Source: CAZIWX01 sp964543125 (GTDB lineage Bacteria; Fidelibacterota; UBA8477). Taken from it: a stretch of DNA of 46,253 nt. Within the stretch, counting starts at the first letter, position 1, and each line of letters starts with the position of its first letter. The stretch lies in contig CAZIWX010000008.1 of assembly GCA_964543125.1 (NCBI GenBank), forward strand, positions 1 to 46,253, written 5' to 3'. Below, piece after piece: positions 16,925 through 25,902 of this stretch. The position numbers and the translations under genes were made by a program. Below the pieces are notes generated by a model. That model worked only from the letters and a program-made list of their open reading frames with translations. It did no database searches and was not told the DNA's origin.

Positions 16925-19915
16925 TTAAAACGCGGCTGTTATACCTAACTTAACCTGCCGGGGTACGCCAAAAAGATCATACCCTTGATCACTAATGAAA
17001 TGCTGCCGGTTTGCCAGATTGATTGCCTGGTACATTTGTACATAGCTTGCACCCTGAGCCGCTGTGATCTTTTCGCTCAACGCGGGTGTTGCCAGAAAGC
17101 CGTCATCATAGGCATTTCCGGTACGGTTGTAGACATTTAGCACGTGCTTGGTGTTAAATAGATTTTCGACGCGCAAAAACGCCGTTAGTGAAACCTTGCC
17201 GAATTTAATTGACTTGTCGGCCTTCAAATCGGTATTGAAATACCAGGGGGTATTGGATGCCCCAATGGGTTCAATCGGCAAGCGATTACGCGGATCGTTT
17301 TCTGTGAGCAAAGCGCCCTCATCCGCGGCACGTTGCCCCATGCCTCCGGTGGACAGCGTGAAGGGGTGACCACTGTTGAAGGTAACGAGCAAATTGATCC
17401 CGCTGTTTGCAAAGATACCGCCTTCACCGGACCCGGTGTGAAAGTCCAGATCAAATGAACCGCGGTGCTTCTGCTCGTACACAAGCGGCGTGATGATGGT
17501 TGGCCGCGCAGATTCAAATTGAGTGTTACCCACGTTGCTGTTAGGGAACGAGTTGGTTCCCCGGGCGTCCGTATAGGTGTAGTTCAGGGCTGTCAGGAAA
17601 TGGTTGATCCGCCGAGTATGCAGGGTGAACTCGACACCGTTGACGGTTGTGAAATCACCATTTACATAAGCGTAAAAGTCCGCGGCGCCGTATGAAGCAT
17701 CACCGGGAACGGTGAATTTTTGCACCACCAGTTGGCCGGTAGTGTTTTTGGCAAAAGCGGTTATATCAAGGGCCGCATTGTCACCGATCTGGTGCGCATA
17801 CCCCACCTCAAACTGAGAAGTAATAACAGGATCCAAGTTGAAACCCACCGGATCCCGAATGAAATTTTGTCCGCCCAGATTCAGAGCCATGGAGGATCTT
17901 GACTTGTAAGGCTGGGCCAGATCGGGCATCTGAGCAAACTTTCCGTATTGCAGGTGGAAAACCCCGCGGTCTGAAATCGGGAACCCCAATCCCAAACGTG
18001 GTTCTACGATTGTCCGGGGTTTGCTTTTGGACAATTTGTCTGCGTGGACTGAAGCTGCCGGCTTATCGTAGGGTGGATTGGTGGGATCAATTTCGAAATC
18101 ATCCAGATCATACTGATCGACCCTTATACCCATATTGACAATCAGATCTTTAGTCTCAATTTTATCATTTGCAAAATATGAGAAGTTGCTGGGGTGTTTA
18201 GCCTGATCAACGCCTGAGTCTAACAAATTACCAAATTCATCGTATCCGATATTGTTTACCCGTGAGCGCCTGATCAGTGTAGCGGCGGTGCTGTCTTCTG
18301 AATCAAAATTTGCCTGAAGCCCCGGGGTCACATCAATTTGTTGATTAATACTCTTAAGGGCGTCCGCGCCGATAGCATAAAGACGTACGGTCCAGCGCCG
18401 CCAATCAGCGCCCGCCTTGATCTCATGGTTTCCCATCTGCGTTACAAACATTCCGTTGGCGCCAATATAGGACTGTTCGTTTTTCGTAAACCCGGTGGTA
18501 GGATCTCCGGGTCGCTGAAAACGGAACGCACTGATATTGTAATCATCTGGTGGCGTCCAGCGGGATTTATAGGTTCCCAACCCTTTTTGTGCAACAACGG
18601 CGGAATCTCCCCAAGCCAATAAATCACCGAAAGAACTGTGATTAAAGTTGGGGTCGTAGGTCTCCACAAGGCTGCTTAACCGGTTTAAATTGAGGGTCAA
18701 ATAGGTGTCTTTCGAAAGAAAGTAACTGGCCTTGACATTCAGTAGATCACTGGTGTAATCCCGTTTTGCCAGTCGGTCCTGGTTGAATAGGGCGTAAACC
18801 GGGAGCGGATTTAACCGGCGGGATATGCTTGAAAAAGTACCGCCGACACGAATAACCAAAGGATTGAAGTCGAAGAGAAGGGTGCTGTTCAGATCAAGGC
18901 CTGTTTGGGTACGTCCTTTAATTTTATCGGGAATAATCACCGCGACCGAATCTCCCGAGGGTGTCACACCGCTGATTAAATCGGGCAGTTTTTGTCCGTC
19001 AGCAATGCTGGCGCCCTGCCAAAATTGGGGATTCCAGTTATCGGTGGCGGTCTTCCGGACGGCGGTAAAAAGCCGAATGTTTTTTCTTAGAGGACCTCCC
19101 AGTGTCAGGGTAAGGTCATTTAAACTGTTCGATTCCGGAGAAATCGCATCGGTTTCGTATTGCAGCGAACCCTTGAGAGTGCCGCCACCCGTTTTGAGTG
19201 TGCGCTGCACGATTCCGGCATTAGCGCCCCCCAGATCGGCACTGTAACCGCCAGACTGAATCCTCAGCTGTTCAACTGCTTCGGGAATGACCGTAACAAG
19301 GTTTTGCCCGCCGCCGCCACTCATCGTGCCGGCCTGCTGACCGGTTTGAATTATACCGGAAACTCTTACTGCCCGGGTGGTTGCCCCTTCCAGCTCATAG
19401 CCGACTTCATCCGGGCGGCTGCCGCGAATGGATAACATATTATTTTGGGCTACTACGCCAGCTTGGGTTGCTATAATTGCGGCAATATCACGTGTTGCAA
19501 AATTTCCAATTTGCTGGCCGTCCACACTACGTACCGCATTCGTGGAGCTGATCTCTACTAATGGCCGTTTTGCAACGATCACTATCGATTCACCTTCTAC
19601 TGCCGCAACTTCCATGGTTACGTCTAAGTGAGTCGTCAGTCCGCCTGATATGCGAACATTGTTGATGGTGACCCGCTTGTACCCGATATAGTCCACTCTA
19701 ACGCTGTAGCTACTAACAGGAATAGCAAGAATGTGATAGTCGCCATTTTCATCTGCTGCTGCACCGAAAGAGGTTCCGGAAATACTGATGTTGGCGCCAG
19801 AAAGCGGTGTGCCATCCTTAGACGTCACGGTTCCGGCAAGCTTTCCGGTGGTTTGGCCAAACGTTGTGCCGAACAAAATGATCATTACGACAATGAATAG
19901 GTTTCTCTTTTGCAT
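16925..19915 (-). CDS. TonB-dependent receptor with carboxypeptidase-regulatory-like N-domain
   Basis: The 996-residue outer-membrane protein begins with a signal peptide (about 1-20). A CarboxypepD_reg-like beta-sandwich follows (about 24-105, GKLAGTVTSKDGTPLSGANI). A plug domain comes next (about 120-240), including SIRGSRPDEVGYELEG. The remainder is a 22-strand-type barrel ending in VKLGITAAF, an aromatic terminus suited to BAM insertion. It is SusC-like in layout, but no SusD homologue is next to it. Instead the downstream genes are a T9SS cargo and a PorV-like barrel. The substrate is unknown. ATG at 19915 is preceded by GAAGGAGGAATCGCT; the frame start at 19948 is rejected. Confidence 0.87.
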   Translation of the reverse strand: MQKRNLFIVVMIILFGTTFGQTTGKLAGTVTSKDGTPLSGANISISGTSFGAAADENGDYHILAIPVSSYSVRVDYIGYKRVTINNVRISGGLTTHLDVTMEVAAVEGESIVIVAKRPLVEISSTNAVRSVDGQQIGNFATRDIAAIIATQAGVVAQNNMLSIRGSRPDEVGYELEGATTRAVRVSGIIQTGQQAGTMSGGGGQNLVTVIPEAVEQLRIQSGGYSADLGGANAGIVQRTLKTGGGTLKGSLQYETDAISPESNSLNDLTLTLGGPLRKNIRLFTAVRKTATDNWNPQFWQGASIADGQKLPDLISGVTPSGDSVAVIIPDKIKGRTQTGLDLNSTLLFDFNPLVIRVGGTFSSISRRLNPLPVYALFNQDRLAKRDYTSDLLNVKASYFLSKDTYLTLNLNRLSSLVETYDPNFNHSSFGDLLAWGDSAVVAQKGLGTYKSRWTPPDDYNISAFRFQRPGDPTTGFTKNEQSYIGANGMFVTQMGNHEIKAGADWRRWTVRLYAIGADALKSINQQIDVTPGLQANFDSEDSTAATLIRRSRVNNIGYDEFGNLLDSGVDQAKHPSNFSYFANDKIETKDLIVNMGIRVDQYDLDDFEIDPTNPPYDKPAASVHADKLSKSKPRTIVEPRLGLGFPISDRGVFHLQYGKFAQMPDLAQPYKSRSSMALNLGGQNFIRDPVGFNLDPVITSQFEVGYAHQIGDNAALDITAFAKNTTGQLVVQKFTVPGDASYGAADFYAYVNGDFTTVNGVEFTLHTRRINHFLTALNYTYTDARGTNSFPNSNVGNTQFESARPTIITPLVYEQKHRGSFDLDFHTGSGEGGIFANSGINLLVTFNSGHPFTLSTGGMGQRAADEGALLTENDPRNRLPIEPIGASNTPWYFNTDLKADKSIKFGKVSLTAFLRVENLFNTKHVLNVYNRTGNAYDDGFLATPALSEKITAAQGASYVQMYQAINLANRQHFISDQGYDLFGVPRQVKLGITAAF

Positions 19916-20805
19916 AGCGATTCCTCCTTCGGTGTTATTACTTATCACCTGTAAACGTGGGGCGCTTAACCATTATCCCGTTTTCTCTCATTGCTTTTTT
20001 AGGCCGTCAGACGGCATCTGTTTGTTATTGCTAAAAACGATGCGGTGACCTACTGACACATGTTTTATCAAAAGCCTGCCTTGTGAACCCCCTAGCTTTA
20101 TACCCTTAAGATCAAATAACGGTAGACGCGGGTCACGATGCTAGCGGCTGGGAAAATGACAAAATCAGTCTTTAAAAGTTCCGGCTCTTGAGCACGGTGG
20201 AAAAACGGTTTGTTTGACTGACGCGACGACCCTTTTCCCATAACCCGGCGTTATCGTTTCTTTACGATTTTACCAGGTATTAGATTGTTTGTCAATGAAA
20301 AACATTAATAACCTGAGTCAGCGCTATTCCTTAATTATATTTTAGTATTAATATTATTAATATTAATAGTTTACCATTAAACACCCTAGGGAATCCACCG
20401 GGAATATCTGTCACAAAAGCGTCTATTAATGAAGGAATTTATATTTTATTGGATGTGCTAACAACGTGATTGGAATCACTGCAACATACCGAAAGCGTAT
20501 ATTCTAATTTTTGGTTTTTAACGGGTGAACACCTTTTAAACAACCGCCTTAGCGGATCGGATGGTTTGCCCGGTTTTGATCAAAACCGGTAAATTTATCT
20601 ATCTAAGAAGAAGAGCTGTGCAAGCGCCAATAGATTCAGGTCATTCATAATTCATGTAATTGTTTCAACCCTAGTAAAAATCATATCGTAACGGTTCAGT
20701 AATATCAATATACTTCCGCACGCCGGGTGTAGCCGGGTTGATTGTCCGGTACTATCAGCCGTGCCGAACGATTATTGGTGAGGCGGATCGTTGGGCCGGT
20801 TCGTA
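19916..20805. other. Gene-free regulatory region upstream of the TonB operon and downstream of ssb
   Basis: About 890 bases without a convincing gene. Contents: an odd inverted repeat GCCGTCAGACGGC (20003-20015); a very AT-rich patch (about 20330-20375) with repeated ATTAAT units, including the 12-bp palindrome ATTAATATTAAT at 20356-20367; and a 20-bp palindrome at 20570-20589. The promoter of the TonB operon should lie here, but I cannot place -35/-10 elements with confidence. Confidence 0.55.
20570..20589. promoter_or_regulatory. Perfect 20-bp palindrome, operator-like
   Basis: CCGGTTTTGATCAAAACCGG is a perfect dyad of 10+10 bases centred on GATC, lying 217 bases past the ssb stop. No T tract follows on either strand, which argues against a terminator and for a protein-binding site. 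Confidence 0.5.
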
Positions 20806-21294
20806 TTAAAAGGGTAGGGGATCGTCACCAAAATAGTCGCCACCGTCTTTGTCTTTCACCGTATTTTCTTTATCCGTATTATTATTTGGTGCGTTTCCTT
20901 TATACCCGTCCGGGCTACGCCTGGCGTTATTGTTTCCTGCACTATCATTTTGGAAGCTACGGGAAGACAGGGGTGTCAAAATATTTGTTAAGACTTCCGT
21001 TATATACCGCTTGACGCCATCTTTATCTTCCCAATTGCGGGTCTGTAATTTGCCTTCAACATAGACCATATCACCTTTATTGATATACTGCTGAATAAAC
21101 TCGGCGGTTTTTCCAAAGGCCACGATTCGATGCCAGTCGGTGGTCTCTTGTTTGTTACCCTCGCGATCGCGCCGGACATCGTTGGTAGCCAGTGTGAAAT
21201 TTGCCACGGCCGTGCCGGATGGTGCGACCCGTACTTCCGGATTTTGTCCGAGCCGGCCGACCAAGATGACTTTATTTACACTTCCGCGCTGCAT
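20806..21294 (-). CDS. ssb: Single-stranded DNA-binding protein
   Basis: The 162-residue protein has the OB-fold of SSB in its first 108 residues (VNKVILVGRLGQNPEVR, TTDWHRIVAFGKTAEFIQQYINKGDMVYVEGKL). A low-complexity Asn/Asp/Lys-rich linker follows, then the conserved acidic tip DDPLPF, which recruits repair and replication partners. It coats single-stranded DNA at forks. A strong GGAGGAATT precedes the ATG. Its start overlaps the end of the PNP-like gene by 19 bases, placing it last in the replication cluster. Confidence 0.95.
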   Translation of the reverse strand: MQRGSVNKVILVGRLGQNPEVRVAPSGTAVANFTLATNDVRRDREGNKQETTDWHRIVAFGKTAEFIQQYINKGDMVYVEGKLQTRNWEDKDGVKRYITEVLTNILTPLSSRSFQNDSAGNNNARRSPDGYKGNAPNNNTDKENTVKDKDGGDYFGDDPLPF

Positions 21295-21782
21295 AATTCC
21301 TCCAATAAATTTGTAATTTCAGTGTATAAATCTTCCAGCTTGCCCACCAGCCAACCATAAATAGTCGCACTGCTGGCCTTGAGTGCAATAGCTTCGAACA
21401 CACCCGTCCTTACCGGCCAGGTCGTTTCCCGAAAGGACTCCAGGCCCGGGTGATTTCCCTGAACAATTGTTACACCGGGGGGCTGTGTTTTTTCATAAAC
21501 CCGGGACATATCCGGAAATCGAGGACCCAGTATTGCCGCAGTGGGTCCGATTAAAGGATTTTCGTGGGTCAGGTTAATGTGATCGGCCACCGGTTTATTT
21601 TCCGTCAGATTATCCGTGGGGTTAAACAGCAGTAAAAACTCCTTAACGCCTTCTTCTCGGAGCCCGATGATCTGTTTGCGCGCCCGGGTAGCCTCGGTTC
21701 GAAAAACAAACACGGGTGTATCCGGGATCCAGTGCATAATGTCGTGCCTGAAAACTTCATCCGTAATAATAACGGGCTTCAT
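21276..21782 (-). CDS. Shortened purine nucleoside phosphorylase-like protein
   Basis: The central part of this 168-residue protein is unmistakably like trimeric purine nucleoside phosphorylase (PNP, about 270 aa): DHINLTHENPLIGP at 67-80 and GPRFPDMS at 86-93. The first 100 or so residues of a normal PNP, with the phosphate-binding GSGLG loop and the GRxHxYEG motif, are missing. The catalytic Asn region after the SGPSYETP loop is not recognisable; GNHPGLES (109-116) and SSATIYG stand in its place. The ATG shares one base with the divIVA stop (TAATG) and the end overlaps ssb, so no lost upstream part can be hidden here. It probably lacks PNP activity; a subunit, regulatory or residual role is possible. 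Confidence 0.7.
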   Translation of the reverse strand: MKPVIITDEVFRHDIMHWIPDTPVFVFRTEATRARKQIIGLREEGVKEFLLLFNPTDNLTENKPVADHINLTHENPLIGPTAAILGPRFPDMSRVYEKTQPPGVTIVQGNHPGLESFRETTWPVRTGVFEAIALKASSATIYGWLVGKLEDLYTEITNLLEELCSAEV

Positions 21783-22522
21783 TATTCGGTATCCGTATCA
21801 TCCTTGGTCTTGCCCGGCTTCGACCGTAAATTCTCATTTAGTGCTTTTTCAAACGCCTGAGTGTCCTTTCCGGTGTCACCGGTTTCGGCGTCTGTTTCCC
21901 GGTTCGGTTCGTCTCCGGGCGTTGAGGCCGGCTTTTCTTCTTCCTCGTCCGACAAATCTGAAATGGTCAGATCAGTTTTTGAGAAATCGATAATTCGTTC
22001 TTTGCTTCCCGGTTCAACAAAATCCGCCGTTTCATGGGCTGGCGCACTAATTTCCACCTCCATCACGGCCTCTCTCGAGAATTCAATCTCCAGCGCCTCC
22101 TGATAGGTTCGCAGGATGGTTTTGAAATTCATGATAAATCCATCCCGCTTTAGTTTCAGGTCGCGTATCTGGTTTTGCAGATTACCAAGTTGCTCTTTGG
22201 CTGAATAGAGCAGCGCATTTTTTTCGGTGCGTGCTTTTTCAAGAGTAGCAGCAGCCTCTTTTTCGGCGCTTTTTACTGCCTTTTCAGCGGAATCCTTGGC
22301 CATTACCAACGCCGAGTTCATGGCTTTTTCGATATTTTTATATTTATCCAGTTCGGATTTCTGGTTTTTTAACTCCTCCTGGAGTTCGTTTTTCTCCTGA
22401 ATCAAATTTTCCATTTCCTCGGCTGCCAACTCTAAAAATTCATGCACCTGGTCACGGTTCAAGCCCAGTGCACCTTGTTTGAATTCCTGTTTGCGTAAAT
22501 CCAGTGGCGTTATACGTGCCAT
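21782..22522 (-). CDS. divIVA: DivIVA-domain coiled-coil protein
   Basis: The 246-residue product begins with the DivIVA membrane-binding head (ITPLDLRKQEFKQGALGLNRDQVHEFL, residues 4-30). A long coiled coil follows (about 35-150), then an acidic, Pro/Thr/Glu-rich disordered tail (about 165-246). DivIVA-like proteins sense negative membrane curvature and position division or polar factors. It sits nine bases after yggS, the same neighbourhood as in many other bacteria. The tail is longer than in typical 160-200-residue members. Its stop overlaps the PNP-like start codon. Confidence 0.85.
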   Translation of the reverse strand: MARITPLDLRKQEFKQGALGLNRDQVHEFLELAAEEMENLIQEKNELQEELKNQKSELDKYKNIEKAMNSALVMAKDSAEKAVKSAEKEAAATLEKARTEKNALLYSAKEQLGNLQNQIRDLKLKRDGFIMNFKTILRTYQEALEIEFSREAVMEVEISAPAHETADFVEPGSKERIIDFSKTDLTISDLSDEEEEKPASTPGDEPNRETDAETGDTGKDTQAFEKALNENLRSKPGKTKDDTDTE

Positions 22523-22531
22523 AGAAATCTC

Positions 22532-23245
22532 CTAATCCCGTTCGCCGAATATGGCCCGGCCGACGCGCACATGAGTTGCGCCCTCGGCAATGGCCAGCTC
22601 AAAATCATCTGTCATACCCATGGATAAGTCCATTTTTCGCAGCGTTGGAGCGAAAAGCGTCTGAATCTGCTCTGCGAGCTGCCGTAGCTGTTTAAAAGCC
22701 TTTAAAACTAGGTCCCGATTCTCCGTGTGGGGACCAATGGCCATCAATCCCCGGATATTCAGTGTACGCTGTTCCAGACAATACCCCACCAGGTCGGAAG
22801 CTTCATCCGGCGGGACGCCAAATTTTGATGCTTCACCGGATACATTTACCTGGACAAATACCGGCAGGGTGGCGCCCGGTTGTTTTTCCGCGGTTTGCCG
22901 GTTCAGCGCTAACGCTATTCGTTCCGAATCCACACTATGCACAACGTCAAAAAGCCCGGGTATATATTTCGCTTTATTGGTCTGCAGGTGGCCGATAAGG
23001 TGACGCTTAATACCGTTCAAGTCAAGTAAGGGAAATTTTTTTCGGGCTTCCTGAAGCCGGTTTTCACCGATGTCTTTCAGCCCGGCTTCAATAGCGGCTA
23101 CCATCATTTCGACCGGTTTCCGCTTGGTCACGCCAATCAAGGTAATCCGATCACTTTGGCGGCCGGCGGTTTCGGCCGCCTGACAGATGCGTTCCTGAAC
23201 ACGAGCCAGGTTATCAATGATCATTTGTTGGTAATTAGCAACCAT
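22532..23245 (-). CDS. yggS: YggS/PLPBP-type pyridoxal phosphate homeostasis protein
   Basis: The 237-residue protein is a single TIM-barrel PLP-binding protein that buffers pyridoxal phosphate and affects amino-acid metabolism without a known enzyme activity. Visible motifs are LIGVTKRKP with the PLP lysine K41, GENRLQEA, HLIGHLQTNK, VNVSGEASKFG and the C-terminal LSMGMTDDFELAIAEGATHVRVGRAIFG. It lies 43 bases after gyrA and just before divIVA in the same direction, probably one transcript. Confidence 0.93.
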   Translation of the reverse strand: MVANYQQMIIDNLARVQERICQAAETAGRQSDRITLIGVTKRKPVEMMVAAIEAGLKDIGENRLQEARKKFPLLDLNGIKRHLIGHLQTNKAKYIPGLFDVVHSVDSERIALALNRQTAEKQPGATLPVFVQVNVSGEASKFGVPPDEASDLVGYCLEQRTLNIRGLMAIGPHTENRDLVLKAFKQLRQLAEQIQTLFAPTLRKMDLSMGMTDDFELAIAEGATHVRVGRAIFGERD

Positions 23246-23288
23246 GATCTTGGGTTGATTATTTTCCAGACCATCGCCGTTCGGTTAA

Positions 23289-25838
23289 TCACTCTTCAAA
23301 GGCATCTAGCTGTTCACCGTCGGCTGTTTCCTCGTTGTTTTCGAGACCAGAATCCTCTGCCTGATTCACTTCCAATTCGTTTTCGCCTGTAAAATGCTTT
23401 TCGTCGGCATCTTCCTGGACCCGCGTCACCGCTGAAATACTGTCACCTTCATCCAGGCGGATCAGGCGAACACCCTGGGTGTTCCGGCCAATACTCCTAA
23501 TTTTCCTAACGGGCAATCGGATTAGAACACCCTTGGCGGTAATAATCATGAGATCATCCTGATCCACCACTTCCAGCAAGGCGAGCATTTTTCCAACCTT
23601 AGGCGTTACTTTAACCGTAATAATTCCTTTACCGGCACGATTCTGAACCCGATAGTTGATGATTTCCGTCCGTTTCCCGTAGCCCTTTTCCGTGGCGGCC
23701 AGGACTGTTCCCTCGCGCTTCACCACTACCATACCCACGACCCGGTCATTTTTGCCGGAGAGTTTGATTCCGGCTACTCCCATGGTCTTGCGGCCGGTGG
23801 GGCGGACCTGATTTTCGTTGAATCGAATGGATTTGCCGTTATGGGTGCCCAGCAAAATATCATTATCGCCGTTGGTTAATTTGGCGTCGATCAGGTAATC
23901 ACCTTTACGAATATCGATGGCAAAAATCCCCCCGCGTTGGGGACGGCTGTAGGCTTCCAGCAGGGTCTTTTTCACCAGACCGTTGGAAGTGGCCATAATA
24001 ATGTGTCGGTTCCCACTGAAATCGCGGACCGTTATATAGGCTTTGATTTTTTCCACCGTTTCGATGCCTAACAGGTTAACAATAGCCCGGCCGCGCGTGG
24101 CTTTACCCGCCTGTGGTAGCTGATGAACTTTGATCCAGTAGCACTTTCCGGCATCGGTAAAAAAGAGAATGTAATCATGTGTGGAAGCGACAAACAGATG
24201 TTCCACGAAATCATCATCCCGGGCCTTGGCGCCGGATGAACCGCGTCCGCCGCGATTTTGCCGGCGATAGCCACTGACCGGATAGCGCTTAATGAAACCG
24301 TTGTGGGTGATGGTGATGACCATCTCTTCTTCGGCAATCATATCCTCGACGGTGAAATCCTTGGCATCCGCGATAATCTCGGTGCGCCGTGCATCTCCGT
24401 AACGTTGTTTTACCTCGGCCAATTCTTCCTTGATAATTTCCATGCGCAGGCCGCGATTGCTCAGGATTTCTTTAAGTCTGGCAATGAGTTTGAGGATCTC
24501 TTTGTATTCTTCGATGATTTTCAAGCGTTCAAGACCGGTCAGTCTTTGGAGACGCATATCCAAAATCGCCTGTGCCTGAACATCCGACAACTCAAATCCG
24601 GTCATCAATTGTTCTTTGGCCATCGCCGGGTTTTTGGATTCGCGGATGGTCTTGATCACCGCATCGAGATTATCGAGAGCGATTTTCAATCCCTCTAAAA
24701 TGTGGGCGCGTTTTTCCGCTTCAGCTAGATCATATTTTGTCCGGCGCACCACCACGGCGTGGCGGAAGCTGATAAAATGACCGATCATTTCCTTGAGGTT
24801 CATGACTTTAGGGAGACCATCCACCAAAGCCAACATGATGGCGCCGAAAGTTTGCTGCATCTGCGTATGTTTGTAGAGCTGATTCAACACGATTTCCGGA
24901 ATAGCGTCCCGGCGCAGTTCAATCACAACCCGGATACCATCCTTATCCGATTCATCACGCAAATCGGAAATACCTTCGATCTTCTTAGCGTGAACCAGTT
25001 CAGCAATTTTTTCAATCAGAGATGATTTGTTGACCTGATACGGAATTTCAGTGACAATCAGTTGTTCGCGGCCGTTTTTTTGTTCTTCCACGCTAACCCG
25101 GGCGCGGACCTTCATTTTACCACGGCCCGTTTCATAAGCTTCTTTGATACCGCCGGAACCATAAATAATCGCACCGGTTGGGAAATCGGGACCTTTTATA
25201 TATTCCATCAGTTCGGATATTTCGATTTCCGGATTCTCGATCTGGGCAATGACCGCAGCCACAACTTCGGACAGGTTTTGGGGCGGAATATTCGTTGCCA
25301 TACCTACGGCGATCCCGCTGGCTCCGTTGATCAGCAAGTTGGGAATAACCGCCGGCAAAACCGTTGGCTCCTGCAAGCTATCATCAAAGTTGGGCATGAA
25401 CCTAACGGTGTCTTTATCCAGATCTCTGAGCATTTCACCGGCAATTCGCTTCATGCGAGCCTCGGTATAGCGCATGGCCGCGGCATTATCGCCGTCAATA
25501 GAGCCAAAATTTCCCTGGCCGTCTACCAGCGGGTAGCGGAGTGAAAAATCCTGTGTCATCCGCACCATGGTGTCATAAACCGCGGTATCACCGTGGGGGT
25601 GATATTTGCCCAAAACATCACCCACGATACGAGCCGATTTACGATAAGAACGGTTGTATTGTACTCCCAGTTCCAGCATCCCGTATAAAATGCGCCGATG
25701 GACCGGCTTCAGTCCGTCGCGGACATCCGGAAGGGCACGTGCCACAATAACCGACATGGAATAATCCATATAGGAGCGTTTCATTTCATCTTCAATGTTG
25801 GCACGAATAATATTCTGTCTTTGAATTTCCAACTTCAC
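23289..25838 (-). CDS. gyrA: DNA gyrase subunit A
   Basis: The 849-residue protein carries the breakage-reunion domain with the DNA-linking tyrosine Y124 in AAAMRYTEARM. The quinolone region GKYHPHGDTAVYD (78-90) has Thr at the E. coli S83 position and Asp at the D87 position; Thr there is natural in many bacteria. A beta-pinwheel C-terminal domain starts with a GyrA box (RQNRGGRG, about 526-533), which supports gyrase rather than topoisomerase IV. The tail is acidic. It lies directly behind gyrB in the origin cluster and supplies negative supercoiling with it. Confidence 0.96.
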   Translation of the reverse strand: MKLEIQRQNIIRANIEDEMKRSYMDYSMSVIVARALPDVRDGLKPVHRRILYGMLELGVQYNRSYRKSARIVGDVLGKYHPHGDTAVYDTMVRMTQDFSLRYPLVDGQGNFGSIDGDNAAAMRYTEARMKRIAGEMLRDLDKDTVRFMPNFDDSLQEPTVLPAVIPNLLINGASGIAVGMATNIPPQNLSEVVAAVIAQIENPEIEISELMEYIKGPDFPTGAIIYGSGGIKEAYETGRGKMKVRARVSVEEQKNGREQLIVTEIPYQVNKSSLIEKIAELVHAKKIEGISDLRDESDKDGIRVVIELRRDAIPEIVLNQLYKHTQMQQTFGAIMLALVDGLPKVMNLKEMIGHFISFRHAVVVRRTKYDLAEAEKRAHILEGLKIALDNLDAVIKTIRESKNPAMAKEQLMTGFELSDVQAQAILDMRLQRLTGLERLKIIEEYKEILKLIARLKEILSNRGLRMEIIKEELAEVKQRYGDARRTEIIADAKDFTVEDMIAEEEMVITITHNGFIKRYPVSGYRRQNRGGRGSSGAKARDDDFVEHLFVASTHDYILFFTDAGKCYWIKVHQLPQAGKATRGRAIVNLLGIETVEKIKAYITVRDFSGNRHIIMATSNGLVKKTLLEAYSRPQRGGIFAIDIRKGDYLIDAKLTNGDNDILLGTHNGKSIRFNENQVRPTGRKTMGVAGIKLSGKNDRVVGMVVVKREGTVLAATEKGYGKRTEIINYRVQNRAGKGIITVKVTPKVGKMLALLEVVDQDDLMIITAKGVLIRLPVRKIRSIGRNTQGVRLIRLDEGDSISAVTRVQEDADEKHFTGENELEVNQAEDSGLENNEETADGEQLDAFEE

Positions 25839-25902
25839 CTCATCCTTAGCTTAGATTCTGCTGCAAGTTTGTTTGGCCTTTACCGGTTTTGCCTTTTTAC
25901 AA

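Noticed and set aside
19483..19498. CACGTG-centred sequence inside the TonB receptor gene as a parS site
   Set aside because: Only about 10 of 16 positions match the ParB consensus, far below the mnmG and mfd sites.
20005..20017. Resemblance to the Neisseria DNA uptake sequence (TCAGACGGCAT, 11 of 12)
   Set aside because: A single occurrence in a clearly non-Neisseria genome; chance match within a short inverted repeat.
24060..25546. Long plus-strand open frames opposite gyrA and gyrB
   Set aside because: These are shadow frames of highly conserved genes, with no ribosome sites or protein families.
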